Source: Promerops cafer | Lineage: Eukaryota > Chordata > Aves > Passeriformes > Nectariniidae | DNA length: 64,000 nucleotides | Reading direction: 5' to 3' | Assembly: GCA_013398275.1 (NCBI GenBank) | Contig: VZSE01005034.1 | Location: 1,694,173 to 1,758,172 of the forward strand | Shown: positions 1 through 13,205 of the stretch, in pieces | Layout: every line of letters starts with the position of its first letter | Position numbering within the stretch: the first letter of the stretch is position 1 | The notes under the pieces: model-generated | What the model was told of the DNA's origin: nothing | What the model saw: only the letters and a program-made list of their open reading frames with translations | Database searches by the model: none | Translations under genes and position numbers: made by a program

Positions 1-3000
1 CATGACCAAAAAAACCCCATAACAATCTGAGGCAATCTATATAAACTGCTTCAAACAAACGTCTGAATCTGAAAATGGGCAGGATCACACTTACTTGAAA
101 ATGCCTGGATCTTTATATTCTGGCTACTTCCAGAAGAGCACACTCCAGTTTCTCAAGCCGGGCAACCAAGAGGCTCCCAGGGCAGCCTGGGAGGACTGGT
201 GGAGCTGCTGTGCTTGCAGGGATTTCGCAGGGGAACAAACTGCGTGTGAACTGCCAGCTAAACTCCGAGTGGGCAGCGCATCACGCAGCACAGGGAAGGT
301 GACTAACTGGCAGAGGACACGAGAGGCTTTCAAGGGGAGGGAAAAATCATGGCAGATGAACATCTCTTCTGCTCCCTTATTCCGCTCTGCTCTTTCACAT
401 TAATGGAAAATATCACACTTAACAAGGCAGTGCAATATATCACAAGGAAATTGTAACATACGTTTCCCTGTCAAAATAAGGCCGCATTTTATTTCTCTGA
501 TACACCACAGCAATAACACATTAGTCAACATGCAAAATCCTAACAATAATAATTCAAAAATAACACAAGCCACGTGTTGGCTGGTGTTCCCTGTAGCCTT
601 TGTGTAAAAAAAGTTGGAAAACATGGAGCTACAAGATTTTAGGTTCCAGCCATATTCATACACAGACTTCACTAGAACCTGGAGCCAATGGTTTTGCAAT
701 CCAACCATGGAGCAGCCTTTTACACCCTCCTCCTCTGGGCTCTTGCCTAAATATAACAATCTTGAAAAACGTGGTTACTGACACCCTGCTTTGTGACTCA
801 CTGAAGTGTTTTGAGCCTGGGAAGTCACATCTGGAAGTGCACTATGACATGCTCTTCTGGTCTAGAGAACAAGCAGTAACCAAAAGCAGAGACCATTATG
901 GACCAGTTTGGGATGGGCAAACTACTCAAAACACAGCATCTAAAGGGTCTAAATCAAACCACTGAGTCCTGCCTGGCTTTTCCAACTTTTTTTCTATTTG
1001 AAAGGATCCACATGCATTACAGCCCTATTCTTAAGTTCACCCCTTTTCATTCAATGCTGACTTTTATTTTCTACTTTTTCCTCCCACCAAGTATTAACCA
1101 CAACAATGTGAAGTAGAAATTTCTTATGAAATAGAAATACAACACTGGCAGACTGTAAGCATCAAACAACTGAACACTTCCTTCCTTCTTTACTAATTAC
1201 ACTGAAAAGGATTTAACTTGGCAGAGTCTTCAAAACTCTACTATTAATTTTCAAATATTCTTTAGTGATGAAGCCTATTTAGATCTAGAATTGTTTCTAC
1301 TTGACTTCTTCCTTCTCCCTGAGACTTTTCATCTTCAGACCTAAGTTAATCAGAGCATCCAACTCCTCCTTTAGGAAGTTTCTCCCATATGTTTCTTACT
1401 TGTATAGAATCTGTAAGGTGTCTTTTTTCCTTTAAAAAAAGCCAGAGGATGATGTTGTTATATTAAAAGCCTATCCAGTGTTTTTTTCTTCAGTGCTCTA
1501 ATCTTCAAGTGTGGTTTACTAAGGAGATGAATTTTAACTCTGTGTTTCTTGAGGGGAAAAAATAATTTGCATTTATATATGCTTCAGTTTTATTTCCCTA
1601 TTTTAACATTTAGCCTCCTGAACAAAAATACATATTATTCAGTCCCCATCACCGCTAAAAAAACCCCAAGCTATGCTGTGCTTTAAGTGCCTGTTGTTGT
1701 ACATCTTTCTACCACTTTTAAAATTACTATGCAATAACATGCTGAGGTTGTACATGCTTGTTTTCCCCTTGCACTGAAATAACTTCCAGAGAAAAACAGG
1801 CCAAGCTTCATTATGTGTCAATATGTGCCTCGTAAAAGTTTCTTCTAAGCGGCAACATTTGAACGGGACACCCTTGCCCTTACATACGCATTTAAATGAG
1901 CTGGATTTGTCCTGAGGCTACCAGAGGTCACTTTGCACTTCAACAGCATCCTGCAAGCGCCTGGGACAAAACTTGGGATATAAATTGTCTCTGTAGGCAG
2001 GCACAGTGGAATTAAGGCTGCTGCCTTTGAGAACCCTGCCTCTCAGCTGCTGTCACCTGCTACAGGCTGCAGCATCTACCTGGGTCTTTAATATAATGGC
2101 AAAAAGGTTCTGAGCACATTATTCCAGATCTAATGATCCAGGAGCACTAATGAGTTTAGGAGATCCCTTCAGCAGTGCTCATATACAAGCTGATCTATAG
2201 ACAATGAGTGTCGAATTTCCCAAAAAAAATACTTAGATTCGTGGCTTTTTAGCAAATTTGCAAAACTGAAAACAAGAAAAAATAATTTTATGCCACGATT
2301 CCTGAAAGGAAACAGAAACTACCTTGATGATGAAGCTTTTGTTTTTTAGGGCCCGCATGGAAGTCCTTTACACAGGCAATGAGTAGGTACAGAGGGCGAC
2401 CAGATACTGGCATTAGATTAGAACCCATTTTTCCTTCGAAGGAGGCAGTTCTGGAACAAGAGCTTGTAGCACTTTGCAGAGCTCCCTGCTGTATTCAGGA
2501 AGGAAGTCATATCTAATTAAACTAGACAGAACAGATGCTTCATCATTTTAGCTGGAAAAGCGAGTGAGGGAGCTCGGCTAGCACAGGGACAGCCAACTGC
2601 AGCTTCCCAGCTTGCCAGCAGCCTGTAAAGCTGCTACTGGGGGGCCTTGGCATTGTATTCAAAGCCACTTTTAAGAGCCAATATGGTAAGCTGTGCAAGA
2701 TATGATGTACAGGGAGCCCCATAAAATCCTTTAATGGAAACAGCAGGCTTGTGTTGGAAAATGTTTCAAGGAGCTGTGTACACCAGCATAAAGATTTCAG
2801 CTCCCATAAGACACCAGGGCCTGAGTGTACAGGCTCCCATAGCCCCAGACCTCACAAACTTTTGGGATGTTGTTTTCTGTAAAAAAGTTTGCATCATCCT
2901 CACAGAGCAAACAATGATATAATGATGACAGAACACTTTTTTCCCTGCTGCTCTGCTGTGTTAAACCATCAGAGGCAAGGTGAGATGGTTAGCCAGCTAA

Positions 3001-6000
3001 AAGCCCAGCAGGAGGACAGGACTGCTGAGCAAGCTGCCTGTGCTGTGTGTGCAACATGAATCTTACAGGGACACACGCCTGCTGCTGGGACAGTACCATT
3101 TAATGTCCCTGTGATGAGTTATTCTTAGATGAAGCACTATCCATTTCAACTCCCTCTAGGTGGAAGGCAGTCCCAAGTTGTCTTGAGGAGAACCATAACA
3201 CGGAGGGTCTTTCTACCTCTTCTTTCTTCCATTATGAACACATGTAATGATCCTTCTCTTTAAGCAAAATCTGTGCAGATTTCTGCCAGTGTTGCCTGCA
3301 GTGCCAACTATTTGCCATTCCCAAAGAGAGGAGAAGGCAGGACCCCCATTCTGAAGAGCATTTCAGAGGCATGAACGGGGATGAATCCAGCAGCTCTGCC
3401 TGTGGTATCGAGCACCTCTGACGCTCACTTTGCTCCTGGGCCTCGGTGATGTGGGATGCAGCTGCTCTGCCCTACAGGGATGTGCTTGTCAGCTACCCTG
3501 GATAATTGGGATACCAGCCTGGAAAAGAAGCTACAGGACCACAAGGCACATCAAGGAACTTCTGCTTCAAGGGGCCTCATTAGAAAACAGGGATTCCAGA
3601 AACAGAAAATGCAGGCCTCTGCTTATGACGCTTTACCTACCACGTCATCCAAAACTCCCTTACAAAACTCATCAGCACAGCATCACTGGCAGAATGTGAC
3701 TATCACCAGAATATATTTTTTGCCTGTTTACTGAAGTTCTTCCCAGCTTCTCCAAACTACTCAAAGTCACCACAACCACTGGAGGAAAACACAGCAGTGG
3801 CTCTAAGTGGGTCAAGAGAAGAACACCGCCAGAAATAAGTCCTTACAGACTGTATCTGGAAAACCCCTGATCTTTCACATCAAAATAGGAACAACTATTT
3901 AAGTATTCAAAGGGATCACCTTAAAAATTGCAAGCATCAACAATCAGAGCATGGACCACCCACAGCTGTACATTATATCTTTGTTTCTAAAAATTATGTT
4001 AAATCTGGACCATTAAAAACACTGCTTGAACTGAAGTATTTTTGATATTCATGTACAGTAATTGTACTTTCACTCCTGCTTTGAAGGATTAAAAGCACTA
4101 GTGTGGTCATTAGGGGATCTCATCTGTTCAAAGCCAGAAACAATCAAAATCCAGGGAGGGAGTGAAGGAGGGTGTGGAGGGGAAAAAACTAATACAATCA
4201 CTTTTTTTTGGTGCTTGTTTTGTGCATAAGGACTAACACAACACATTTTCCACCCAAACTACAATTTCTCACTGGAAAAAAAAGAAGTCTTCAGAAAACA
4301 GTGAATGACTTTTTCATGACTGAGTATCTGGTTTATATTTGGAAAATACAGGAAATACATTCTCCTAATCAGCCCTTTCACCTACTGCCAAAAAAATGAG
4401 AGTGCAGCTTTATAGCCAAAACAAGCTGTTATCTACTCCTTTTATAATTCACTCCAAACCCCTACATTAATGCAATATTGCAAATGAGCACTTAAATGCA
4501 GAAAAACAAACAAAAAAAAAGAAAACAAATGATGAGTCCCTCTGGCCTGTGCATACATCCTACAGACTTCCTATTGTGGACCATTTTTACACTGATTTTT
4601 CCCAGTGCTATTTAATCTTACTAAAGCCCAAAAGTAAATCTTATATAAAACCACACATACAATATGTAGGAAATATCATCTCTCCCTATCAAATTCTCTA
4701 AGAAAATGCACATGTAAAATTTCAGCTGGCATAGAGTATCATTCCATTCACACCCTTTCTGCTTACAAAACTCAAGGTTATCATATATTCCAGCTACTTT
4801 AACTGTGTTCTCAGTTTCCAAAACTCATTTTTTCTTTCCTACCAAGAGAAAATACCCATTTTTCCTGGAGAACAGCTCTTGCACCTTACTTAATGCACAA
4901 ACACTACACAGATGACTTACGTCTGTGTAACTAATAATAAAAAAATCCTCATATCAAATCTATTTCATATACACCAAACAAGTGCACAGTTCATCAACAC
5001 AAAGTAAATTCACAATATTTAGAGTGCTTCAGATTCACTACCCATTTGGCCAGCCCTACAAAAACATGACTTTTTAGACATCAGCTACCAAACACGGATG
5101 TTTGCCATGCAACTGGACAACAAGCATTTTATCAGAACTGGTAAGAGATAAGGCCCATGGAATCTTTAACACTGTTAAGTGACAGATGATTGATCCAGTT
5201 CCACGTTCTCTGCCAGGCAGGGAGGAATCCCCCAAGGGAGGGAGACATTCACATACATGCAAGGAACACTTTCATTCAGACTTCAAGTAGGCAAGATCAA
5301 AAGAAAATTCAAAATTTATAATTTGGAGGAACAGAAAATAGAAGTAAGCCCAGGTTTGAAAAATAGAACAGGTGTTTTAATGAATAATAGTTAATGTATT
5401 GAGACAAGGCAGAAAACACTCACTTCCTAAGACAAGGCACCTGAACAAACATTTATTATGCCAACCCAAGAACAACCAGAGAGTTCCAAAGTTTATATGC
5501 TAATGTACTTCACTTCAAAGATTTCCTTCAGCTACATCAGAAAGCAAAATCTCTATGCCTAGAAATTTAGCACTGAAGAAAAGGAGACTGACAAACTGTC
5601 ACACTGTCAAAAGGAAAACACACTGAGAAGTGCTCAAATATGCAAAACCTTTTTTTTTTCTTGAAATAGACTATTGCCATTTTCTATAATAGCAAAACCT
5701 GTAATCACGTGTACTTTGTTCCCACATGGCCTGGTAAAAATTTCTGATTCCCAAGATACTCCTTGACAGCTACTGCTACCCCTTCTAAATTACTCTGTGT
5801 TACCGGGTGCTTGCAAATCAGGAATTTGATCTTCTGGCACCTGGCAAAAGACAGACACAGCTGAAGCCTTACAGAGAAAAGGTCCTGTGGCAACATGGGT
5901 TACTGGCAGAAGGCTTGGGTCAGCTGCTAGGACTGTTCAGAAGGTCAAATGAAAGAGGATTTTAAAAGTGAACAGAATAAAACGAGAGAATCAACTTCAC

Positions 6001-7685
6001 TGACTACAACTTCCGTAGGACTGCTACAGGTGTGGAAAATTAGAGTGTTTGGGGGAAAAGGAGTGTGTAAATTGGAGAGAAGTTTAATTGGCTGTGGAAG
6101 GGAGGCAGGGTGTTTCATGTTACAGTTACAGCTTCTTCCTTCCCCCAGCTGATCAAGATGCAGATGACCAGGAGGACACACGGGCCAGGATGTAGGGGCC
6201 TGATTTTATTCCTGTGCAGGAAACACGGGGACAAGTGTTCAACATCCAGGGCAGGGACACCAAACACTCTTGATTCTCTTGATTTCTGTGTGGGGCTTAG
6301 ACAAGTTACAGTAAGTCTAAAAATAGTGAAGCTAAAGATAAGAAAAAGATCATGCTTAGTAATGCTACAGTTTTTTCAGGGGTATTGGGCACAGTGGTTA
6401 TCAACATTACAAGATGGGTGTGCTCTAACAACAACACTAAGGCATTCAGTTTCTAACTCACAGGTTACATAAAGACAGAAGTGGCCATTCTCATCCCACA
6501 GTGATAGTCTTTAATTGTACACTGTCCCAGAAAATTAAGAGACTACATTGCTGCCACAGGAAAATGAAGTACCACTTGTTCATGTCTCACTGGCAATAAC
6601 CAGGTGCTGACAGCACGTGGCATAACACTGATTCAAGCAAGGAAAGGAAATATATTCAGGGAATTCAACTGACACAGAAACAATGATCAGTTTTTACATT
6701 AATGCCAGACATCATGGATTTATGTAAAATAGATCTAGGGAAACAAAGTTGGTTTCATCCTCTGATAAGCATAGCAAATTTATCAGATTAAATAAGGTTT
6801 ACAAATTGAGAACATCAATATTTCTGTGCCATTTCACTCTTTACTATCCAAAATTCTGATCAAAAAGGTTGATGCTAAAAAGGACTAATAAGCACCTATT
6901 CCAAAGACTTGCTGATTTGAGATTGATCACCAATATAGATCCAGGCTCTACCAGTAACATCTGTATCAAGTGAGCAGCTGCACAGCATTACTGACACCAA
7001 AATCAGCTTAGAAATTTGTGTTCCACCTTTAAATGACAACTTAAAGTCAGAGAGAACACAATAAGAACTTATAGTAAGCAATTAGAAGTTCGATTTATTT
7101 AACTTAGAGAAGTTCTAGGAGCAGACTTTATTTCAGTTTCCCAAGTGCTTCCATTGGAAGAAAATCCAGTCTTATCTCAGCTGATGAAGGCATGAACAGA
7201 TGGACAGATGTTCCAGAAAGGATGATTACTCATTGTTCTGAATTACCAAGGCTAGGAGTGTTGAATTCTTAAACTCATGATATCGAGAGCTAAAGAATCA
7301 AAAAGCTTTCCAGAATATATATATAATGGCAAAGTACAAATTTCCAATAATCACATATAATCTTATTGTCTTAATACAGGGTAAGTGCAAGAACTATGAT
7401 GGTCTGTGACATGCAGAAGGATCAGACAATTTTTTCAACAAACTGCTCAGTCTTACTTGCTTTGATTGTACAAATGAAACAAAAAACCCCCAAAACAAAC
7501 AAAAAAACCCCAATGATCTTGACGATAAAAGGTAAGAACCTTAGCCAACAGCTGTATTTTTAATGTCTACAAAAGAAAGCTAACATTAATGTTGCCTCAA
7601 CAGTGAAAAGGTTTTACTTACACTAATAAATGAGAAAAAGGCACACCATTCTTCTTTCATGTACAGCAATGTCTCAAATACTTAC
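1..7685. other. Non-coding, AT-rich unique sequence
   Basis: I find no recognisable gene, RNA gene or full mobile element here. Open frames are short (up to about 120 codons), overlap on both strands and resemble no family I know. Somewhat GC-richer patches lie near 2.0-2.7 kb and 3.3-3.7 kb, without CpG clustering. An A/C-rich low-complexity stretch sits at about 7477-7513. Intron or intergenic spacer is the likely status. Confidence 0.6.
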
Positions 7686-7806
7686 CAACTGCTTGACTTG
7701 CTGGTGCTGATAGGAGAATGAAGTAGAATGTGCTCAGTACAGTACAACATGAAATTGATAACATTATCCCACTTGAATGTCAAGTTTGCTTTGTAGCACA
7801 TGAGTG
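7686..7806 (-). other. Candidate internal exon, unidentified
   Basis: On the minus strand this 121-bp segment is preceded by a long pyrimidine tract ending in CTAG (a strong acceptor) and followed by GTAAGTAT (a strong donor). Only one frame is open: two bases, 39 codons, two bases. It includes CYKANLTFKWDNVINF. The other two frames hit stops within 14 codons. I do not recognise the peptide. Pseudo-exons with good splice signals are common in introns, so this is a candidate only. It could also be an exon of a non-coding transcript. Confidence 0.22.
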
Positions 7807-9072
7807 CTAGGAAGCCAGGGGAAAAGGAAAAAAAAAAATAAGCAACAACAAAAATCCCCAAGACACTTAGGGGAAAAAACAACAGCTAAAATGAGCAATT
7901 GATCTCGGGGAAGATATCCAAGTCAAATTTAATCATATGCTCAGCAAAAGCAAGCAAGTCTCAGGCAAAGTGGATTACCTTTGCAAATGAGCAAGCACTG
8001 AAATGAGAGTTTACTCAATTCCTTTGCATAGCCACAGACTGGAAATACAGCTTGGAAAGGAGTAGTATTGATAAGAAAAAAAAAAAAATACCAGCAGGGG
8101 AAGACCTCAAAACCAGACATGAAGACAGGTGGCAGTGTAAACTGGCAGAAAGGCCAGAAAAAGACAGAAAAAGATCAGAAATAAAATATTGCATGGCTCA
8201 AGAAATTTAGCTGTAGGAACAAATTGTTCAAGCAGATTAAGTAGGAAGGTCAGAGCAGAATTGCTGGGGCGCTTCACTGCTTTCCCCTCGATCAAAACCA
8301 CCCAGGGCTTGTCAAAGTTTGTACAATGCCTGTTGGGTCACATACAGGACAAACAGGTTGCCAGGCAAGTGTCTCAATAAAACAAATCTTGCTGTGCTTC
8401 TGTTTGTTCAACATCACTGCCTGCATCAGGCGCTGGAAATGCTCTCGAAATTCCAGCAAAATTTAATCTCCTAGGATAAGAGTAACATCCTCATCACTAA
8501 CCACTGAAACAAATACCTACTGCCAAAAAATACAGAAAAGCTGCAGTGTCAATGAAGCCGCACTCAAATGGGGGACCTTTGCCCTGCACAAAGTAAAATG
8601 CCAAATCCCTTCCAGCTGGTGTGATGCCGACATAAGCTACTGCTAACTCTGATACAGCTAGTAATGAAGAGAGTCTATAAGGAATAAATACATGAAGAAT
8701 GAGAAAATTATCTATGAAAACCTGATAAACTCAGATGAGCTGGTATCACCTGTTATCCCAGTGCTGGAGGAAAATGTTGCCTGTGCAGGTGTCTTGAAAA
8801 ATGGTTTTGATTTTTAATAACTTGGGTGGCCTGTGACTACATCAGTTCTTCATGTCATAATAGTATAACCTTTACTGAGCAAGCAATATATAGTCATTTC
8901 TTCATTGTCCACTTTTACCTCTGTATATGACAGTTCACTACAGATGAGGAGCCTGTAATTATTTTCAGCATCTGACCTGATTAAATGAAGAGAATTACTG
9001 CTTTTGTGAAAATACCATCTTTATACATGCACGAGCCTTTTCAGGAATATTTCTTTTCAATAATAACCTGCC

Positions 9073-9089
9073 TTTTTTTTTTTTTTTTT
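9073..9089. repeat. T17 homopolymer
   Basis: Seventeen consecutive T. There is no adjacent processed-gene sequence on either side, so I read it as a simple repeat rather than a retrogene tail. Confidence 0.9.
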
Positions 9090-11511
9090 ATTATACAGAC
9101 TAGTTTGCAGTCTTAAAGATTCACACAAAACCTGGACAATATGTTTCTTTATAAACATACTCAAAGCTTACTGCATGAACTTGGTCAGCAGTCTACATAA
9201 TGTATCATATAATAACAGTACTTCGGTCAGGACTGGCAGCAGGACAATGTGATGCTGGAAGAGAATCAACCCAAGGAAAACCAGAGGAAAAAAAAATCAC
9301 AGTGTGCATTGATGATAAATTCAGAACATACATGAAACTGGCACTGAAGAGCTCAAGCAGAAGTTCTGTTTTATGGTTACACTCCTTCAAATAACACCTC
9401 AATTAGCTCTAGGATGGCCCAAGGATCACATACCTGAAAGGCAGCTGTCCTTGTCCTGTATCATCTCATAAAACAAGGCTCCAGTCTAGAAACTCATTCA
9501 CTGGTTGTCTCAGTGTGCTCGGTATCCAGCTGACATTTGCTCACTCATTGTCACTGGAGCTTGCACAAACTGAGCCTTACAAAAGCCACCTTGTCCAATC
9601 TGACAGTGTTTCTCCATCAGATGAGCACACAAGGGAACTGACTTTCACCTTAGCTGCACCTCAATATTTCCCTGGTCCAAACCTTCAAGTAGTGTTCTTG
9701 CTCTGTGGTGTAAATCATAAGAAAAAATACACATCCAAATCTGAAATCTCCTGTGAGGAAACACTAATGAAGAGGATACTGTAAAAATGCTTTATGGAAA
9801 GCATATTATTGAATGCATGGTGCTGACAAAACTCTGGAAAATTTCACTCCTTGACAGTGCTTTCAAGTTTCAGCAATGCACAAATAATTCATTTTCACCT
9901 TCTAATCTTGTGGATTAAATATGCTTCGGAAAAAAAAAACTGGAGCAGAAAAGAGACCTCCCAGTTTATAGTTCAATTATTAAAGAGGACCTCCTGCCAT
10001 GAGCAACTGTTTCCTAAATATTGTTTTAACAAAATTCATCATTTTAAATGCTTAGGTTATGATGTTTGCATCAAAATAAATGGTTCCCAGAGCAAAAGCT
10101 GTCATACTTATGAAATATGGGGACAGATGTTTCTATAGGAAAACAAAATATTATGGAACTCTGAAAACAATGGAAAAATTACAGCCACAACAACTGAAAA
10201 CCAAGAAGTCTGCAAAGTCTGTGGGCAAGTCTTCCTGTTGTTACTTATTTTTTTACATCTTAATTCTGTAAAGACCAAATGATCCAGAAAAACCTGAATA
10301 AAATGCTATTAATTCCTAATTTCTGAGAGAAAAAGAAAAAGTCAAGATTTCTTTTTTCTTAATTTTAAAATTAGCTACAAGTGGAAAGCCCTATAAAAAA
10401 AGAAGCCAGGTTTTCTGCTTATCTGCAAGTAGTTAAACATCCATACATTTTCTACATATATTACAAACATATTCTTCTGGCATGCTGTTCAGCAAAGACT
10501 TAACCAATTTAATTGTTCTAGATGTAAATAGATTTGAAGGCACAGAGTTCCTCGCAGAATGCTCAACATTTGGCAGAACTGTACTCTACTAATGCCTTTG
10601 AATTTATCTATTGAATCCTTCAGAAGGTAGCAGAACTTATCCAATTTTAGGGAACACAATCCATTTTATTTAGGTTCCAAAGGTCAAAACTGGGCTTTAA
10701 GACAAGGGCAGGTGAAAGCCATGCTGCAAGAATTATCTTCCCTTAAACAAATATACTGAATGAATAACAGTGAAGTCCAGGGAAATGAAAGCATGGGAAA
10801 GAAGTAACACAAAAGTGGCAAAACAGTTCTTGTAATAAAAGAAATACCAGCACTAGTTGACCTTGCTAATAATACACAGAACACAACTGGCTGTCCTTTT
10901 ATATTTAATTTTACTGTAGTCCAAATGTTCAGTATGTTGTCCAAATACAGCCAATTGCTCACAAATAAAAAACACAGGAAAAAATATTTAGATGCTTTGC
11001 TGCTCACAAGCAAGTTTTGACTTAATATGCTTACCAAGATACATGAATCAAAGACAAATTGTAACAAAAAATCAATTTATTCTCACAAGTTCTCCAAGTA
11101 GGAATAATGTCTGACCTTGTACTTCGGTTTAGCCTCTTAATTAATACTGTCTCTAGAGAGCCAATAATAGTCTCAAGTCCTGCAACATTAATCATGATGT
11201 GCTAAACATGTACAGATTATCTTTTGAAATTGTATAACATCTGCCCATTGATGCAGCTATCCATGAAATTATTCCTTCATTAAAGGAGTACCCTTCTCAA
11301 ACAAGACAGCCCGCAATGTTAAAGAAGTCTTGCTCTTATTACAGTATCTGTTAAAAAATTGCTCCTCCTTGAAAATAATTAAACCTCTTTGGAACAGAGG
11401 GGTCTCAGAGCCACTGCATTTAGCATCTGTCACCTCACATGAAGCACTCCTAGAAGCACCACACTTCCCAATGAAATAATTGTTTAAAAAAGAAGATGAT
11501 TCCAAGTAAAT

Positions 11512-11553
11512 TTTTGCTTGTACATAACCAATGTTTTGCTTGTACATAACCAA
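11512..11553. repeat. 22-bp tandem duplication, about 1.9 copies
   Basis: The unit starting TTTTGCTTGTACATAACC is followed immediately by a second copy that matches over 20 bases. It looks like a small local duplication and has no visible function. Confidence 0.85.
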
Positions 11554-12669
11554 GAGGTCAGTCAGAGGTTAAATTCTAACATTAATTCCTTCTTTTAATC
11601 AAAATTTGGGAGTAGAGGAGAGTGGATGTAGTTGGTAAAAATGCTAGAAACATATCCTAATTGTTTTAGGTTAAAACCAGCTCCCTCCCACCCAAAACCC
11701 AGTTAAAGAAAGCTGGCACTATATTGACTACAACACTTGCAAATATTGTCCCTACACACCTTCGTCACAGACCTTTCCAGATGAGAAGTCTCATGCCTGA
11801 TTTGTATCCTTTTGATCAGGTAACATACCAAGGCAGAAAGAAAAGTGCCTGAAGCAAGTGTTTGAGGTCATGCATCTGCTACAGTGCAGCCACTAACCCA
11901 AAACACCAGAAAATGAAACATTTTGAGTTGCCATTCTCTGGTGGTGGCAAATTTCTGACAGAACCTTACCTCACTTGCAAAATGCTGCATTTTTCAATTT
12001 AGAATAATTGCTACCTTTTAAACTAAAAGTGCAGTAAAAGACTTTCAGATACATCTGTGAGCAGTCCAAATGGACAACATTTCAGACACTTCGCAGGTTT
12101 GAAATGAGAAAATGGAACTGAGGAACATCCTGACCCATCCCACCTCCTGCCCATCACCCAACCCTCGGCTCCACACCACCAGCAGAGCTGCCTCCATTAC
12201 TGGAGCAGCTCAGTAGTAAGAAAGAGCACCAAAATTTGGAGGAAATGAGGCAGAAACTAATCTTTGCCACCAAAAAGTGGCTGCGGACCAGTACCCAGGA
12301 GTGGTATCCTCAGCTTCGAAACTTCTGCTGTGCATGGAACCCTGTTCTCCCAATGGTCCAAAGATACTTTTCATGCTAGTTGATAACAAGTTGTTATCAA
12401 GAAGCAAACAGGATTCTCCATGGAGTGCAGTATGATTCATACTAAGAATGAAGGCTAAAAAGAAATATATATTCTAAGACAGAGAAAAAGAAAAAGCAAA
12501 CAGATTCTTCTAATTGAAGACATGCTAGCTTCCACTCAAATTCAACTTTTTTTCAGTTGCTCACAGTTCTATGACACATTTCTATCCAGTACATCCAGGA
12601 TGCCAGAATCAGAGTCCTCTCAGTGAGGATAATAAAAAGCAGAAAAATGAACCTCAGTGTAGCTTATAT

Positions 12670-12675
12670 GATGAT
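12670..12675. repeat. Target site duplication, left copy (GATGAT)
   Basis: GATGAT directly abuts the LTR start at 12676 and recurs exactly after the LTR end at 12942-12947. A 6-bp duplication is the usual size for class II (beta-like, ERVK-type) retroviral integrases. Confidence 0.8.
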
Positions 12676-12941
12676 TGTCACAGTTGAGACAGCCACAATA
12701 CACAGAAGAGTACCATACAACTTCAGAAGGCTTCAAGCATCTGCTCCTTCTCCAGCACAACTTTTTATACTCTTTATCATACATGTTTTACACCTGTGTG
12801 CCTTCTGTGATTGGTTAGCACACCTTGGCACTCCATGTCTCATTGCCTTCAATATTGTTCACCTGTTCTGCACAGTTGTAGCTCATTAGGGATGAGGCTG
12901 GTCCATCCCCACTCCCAGTTACTACAAACTCTGTCCCTACA
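12676..12941 (-). mobile_element. Solo LTR of an endogenous retrovirus
   Basis: This 266-bp element begins TGTCACAG and ends CCCTACA on the plus strand, so it has TG...CA termini, and GATGAT flanks both sides. Read on the minus strand it has promoter order: an inverted CCAAT box (ATTGG at 12810-12814 on plus), then a TATA box GTATAAAAAG at 12761-12770, then about 85 bases of putative R/U5. I see no canonical AATAAA in that tail. There is no gag, pol or env beside it, so it is a solo LTR left by recombination between two LTRs. A related copy lies at 58885-59151 in the same orientation. The class II assignment is inferred from the 6-bp duplication only. Confidence 0.85.
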
Positions 12942-12947
12942 GATGAT
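12942..12947. repeat. Target site duplication, right copy (GATGAT)
   Basis: Exact copy of 12670-12675 on the other flank of the LTR. Confidence 0.8.
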
Positions 12948-13148
12948 CTACTCAATTATATGAAATCTATCTGATTTCATTTCCAAGTTCCTATGCACTA
13001 GAAGATGGTGTATTATAGAAAAATAAACATTTTAGGCTGATTAAAGAACAAAATCACACCTTAAAAAAAAAAAAATCAGTCTTGGCATTGATAAGAAAAG
13101 ACAACACAAATGAACAGGAAGCTGTAAATCTTTAGAGCCAATCTTTAG

Positions 13149-13169
13149 AGAGATTCTTTAGGAATCTCT
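13149..13169. repeat. Short perfect inverted repeat
   Basis: AGAGATTC and GAATCTCT form an 8-bp perfect stem around a 5-base loop. It lies just upstream of a tandem duplication. A chance origin is plausible. Confidence 0.6.
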
Positions 13170-13171
13170 CT

Positions 13172-13205
13172 GCAAGGAACAACTAAACGCAAGGAACAAC
13201 TAAAA
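13172..13205. repeat. 17-bp tandem duplication, two copies
   Basis: GCAAGGAACAACTAAAC occurs twice in direct succession (13172-13188 and 13189-13205) without mismatch, which suggests a recent slippage or repair duplication. Confidence 0.9.

Larger units (their letters stand above)
7807..12669. other. Non-coding, AT-rich unique sequence
   Basis: No gene is recognised. The stretch holds a T17 run at 9073-9089, a 22-bp tandem duplication near 11.5 kb and a modestly GC-richer patch around 12.1-12.3 kb. Open frames of up to about 127 codons occur on both strands without family resemblance. Confidence 0.6.

Noticed and set aside
9434..9485. 52-bp minus-strand segment with good donor (GTATGTG) and one open frame
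   Set aside because: The upstream side lacks a pyrimidine tract and an in-frame TAG is the acceptor itself; too weak.
11966..12019. Minus-strand segment after a good acceptor (CTGCACTTTTAG), donor GTGAGGT or GTAAGGT
   Set aside because: The open frame survives only with the upstream of two alternative donors, and the segment is about 50 bp; chance is likely.
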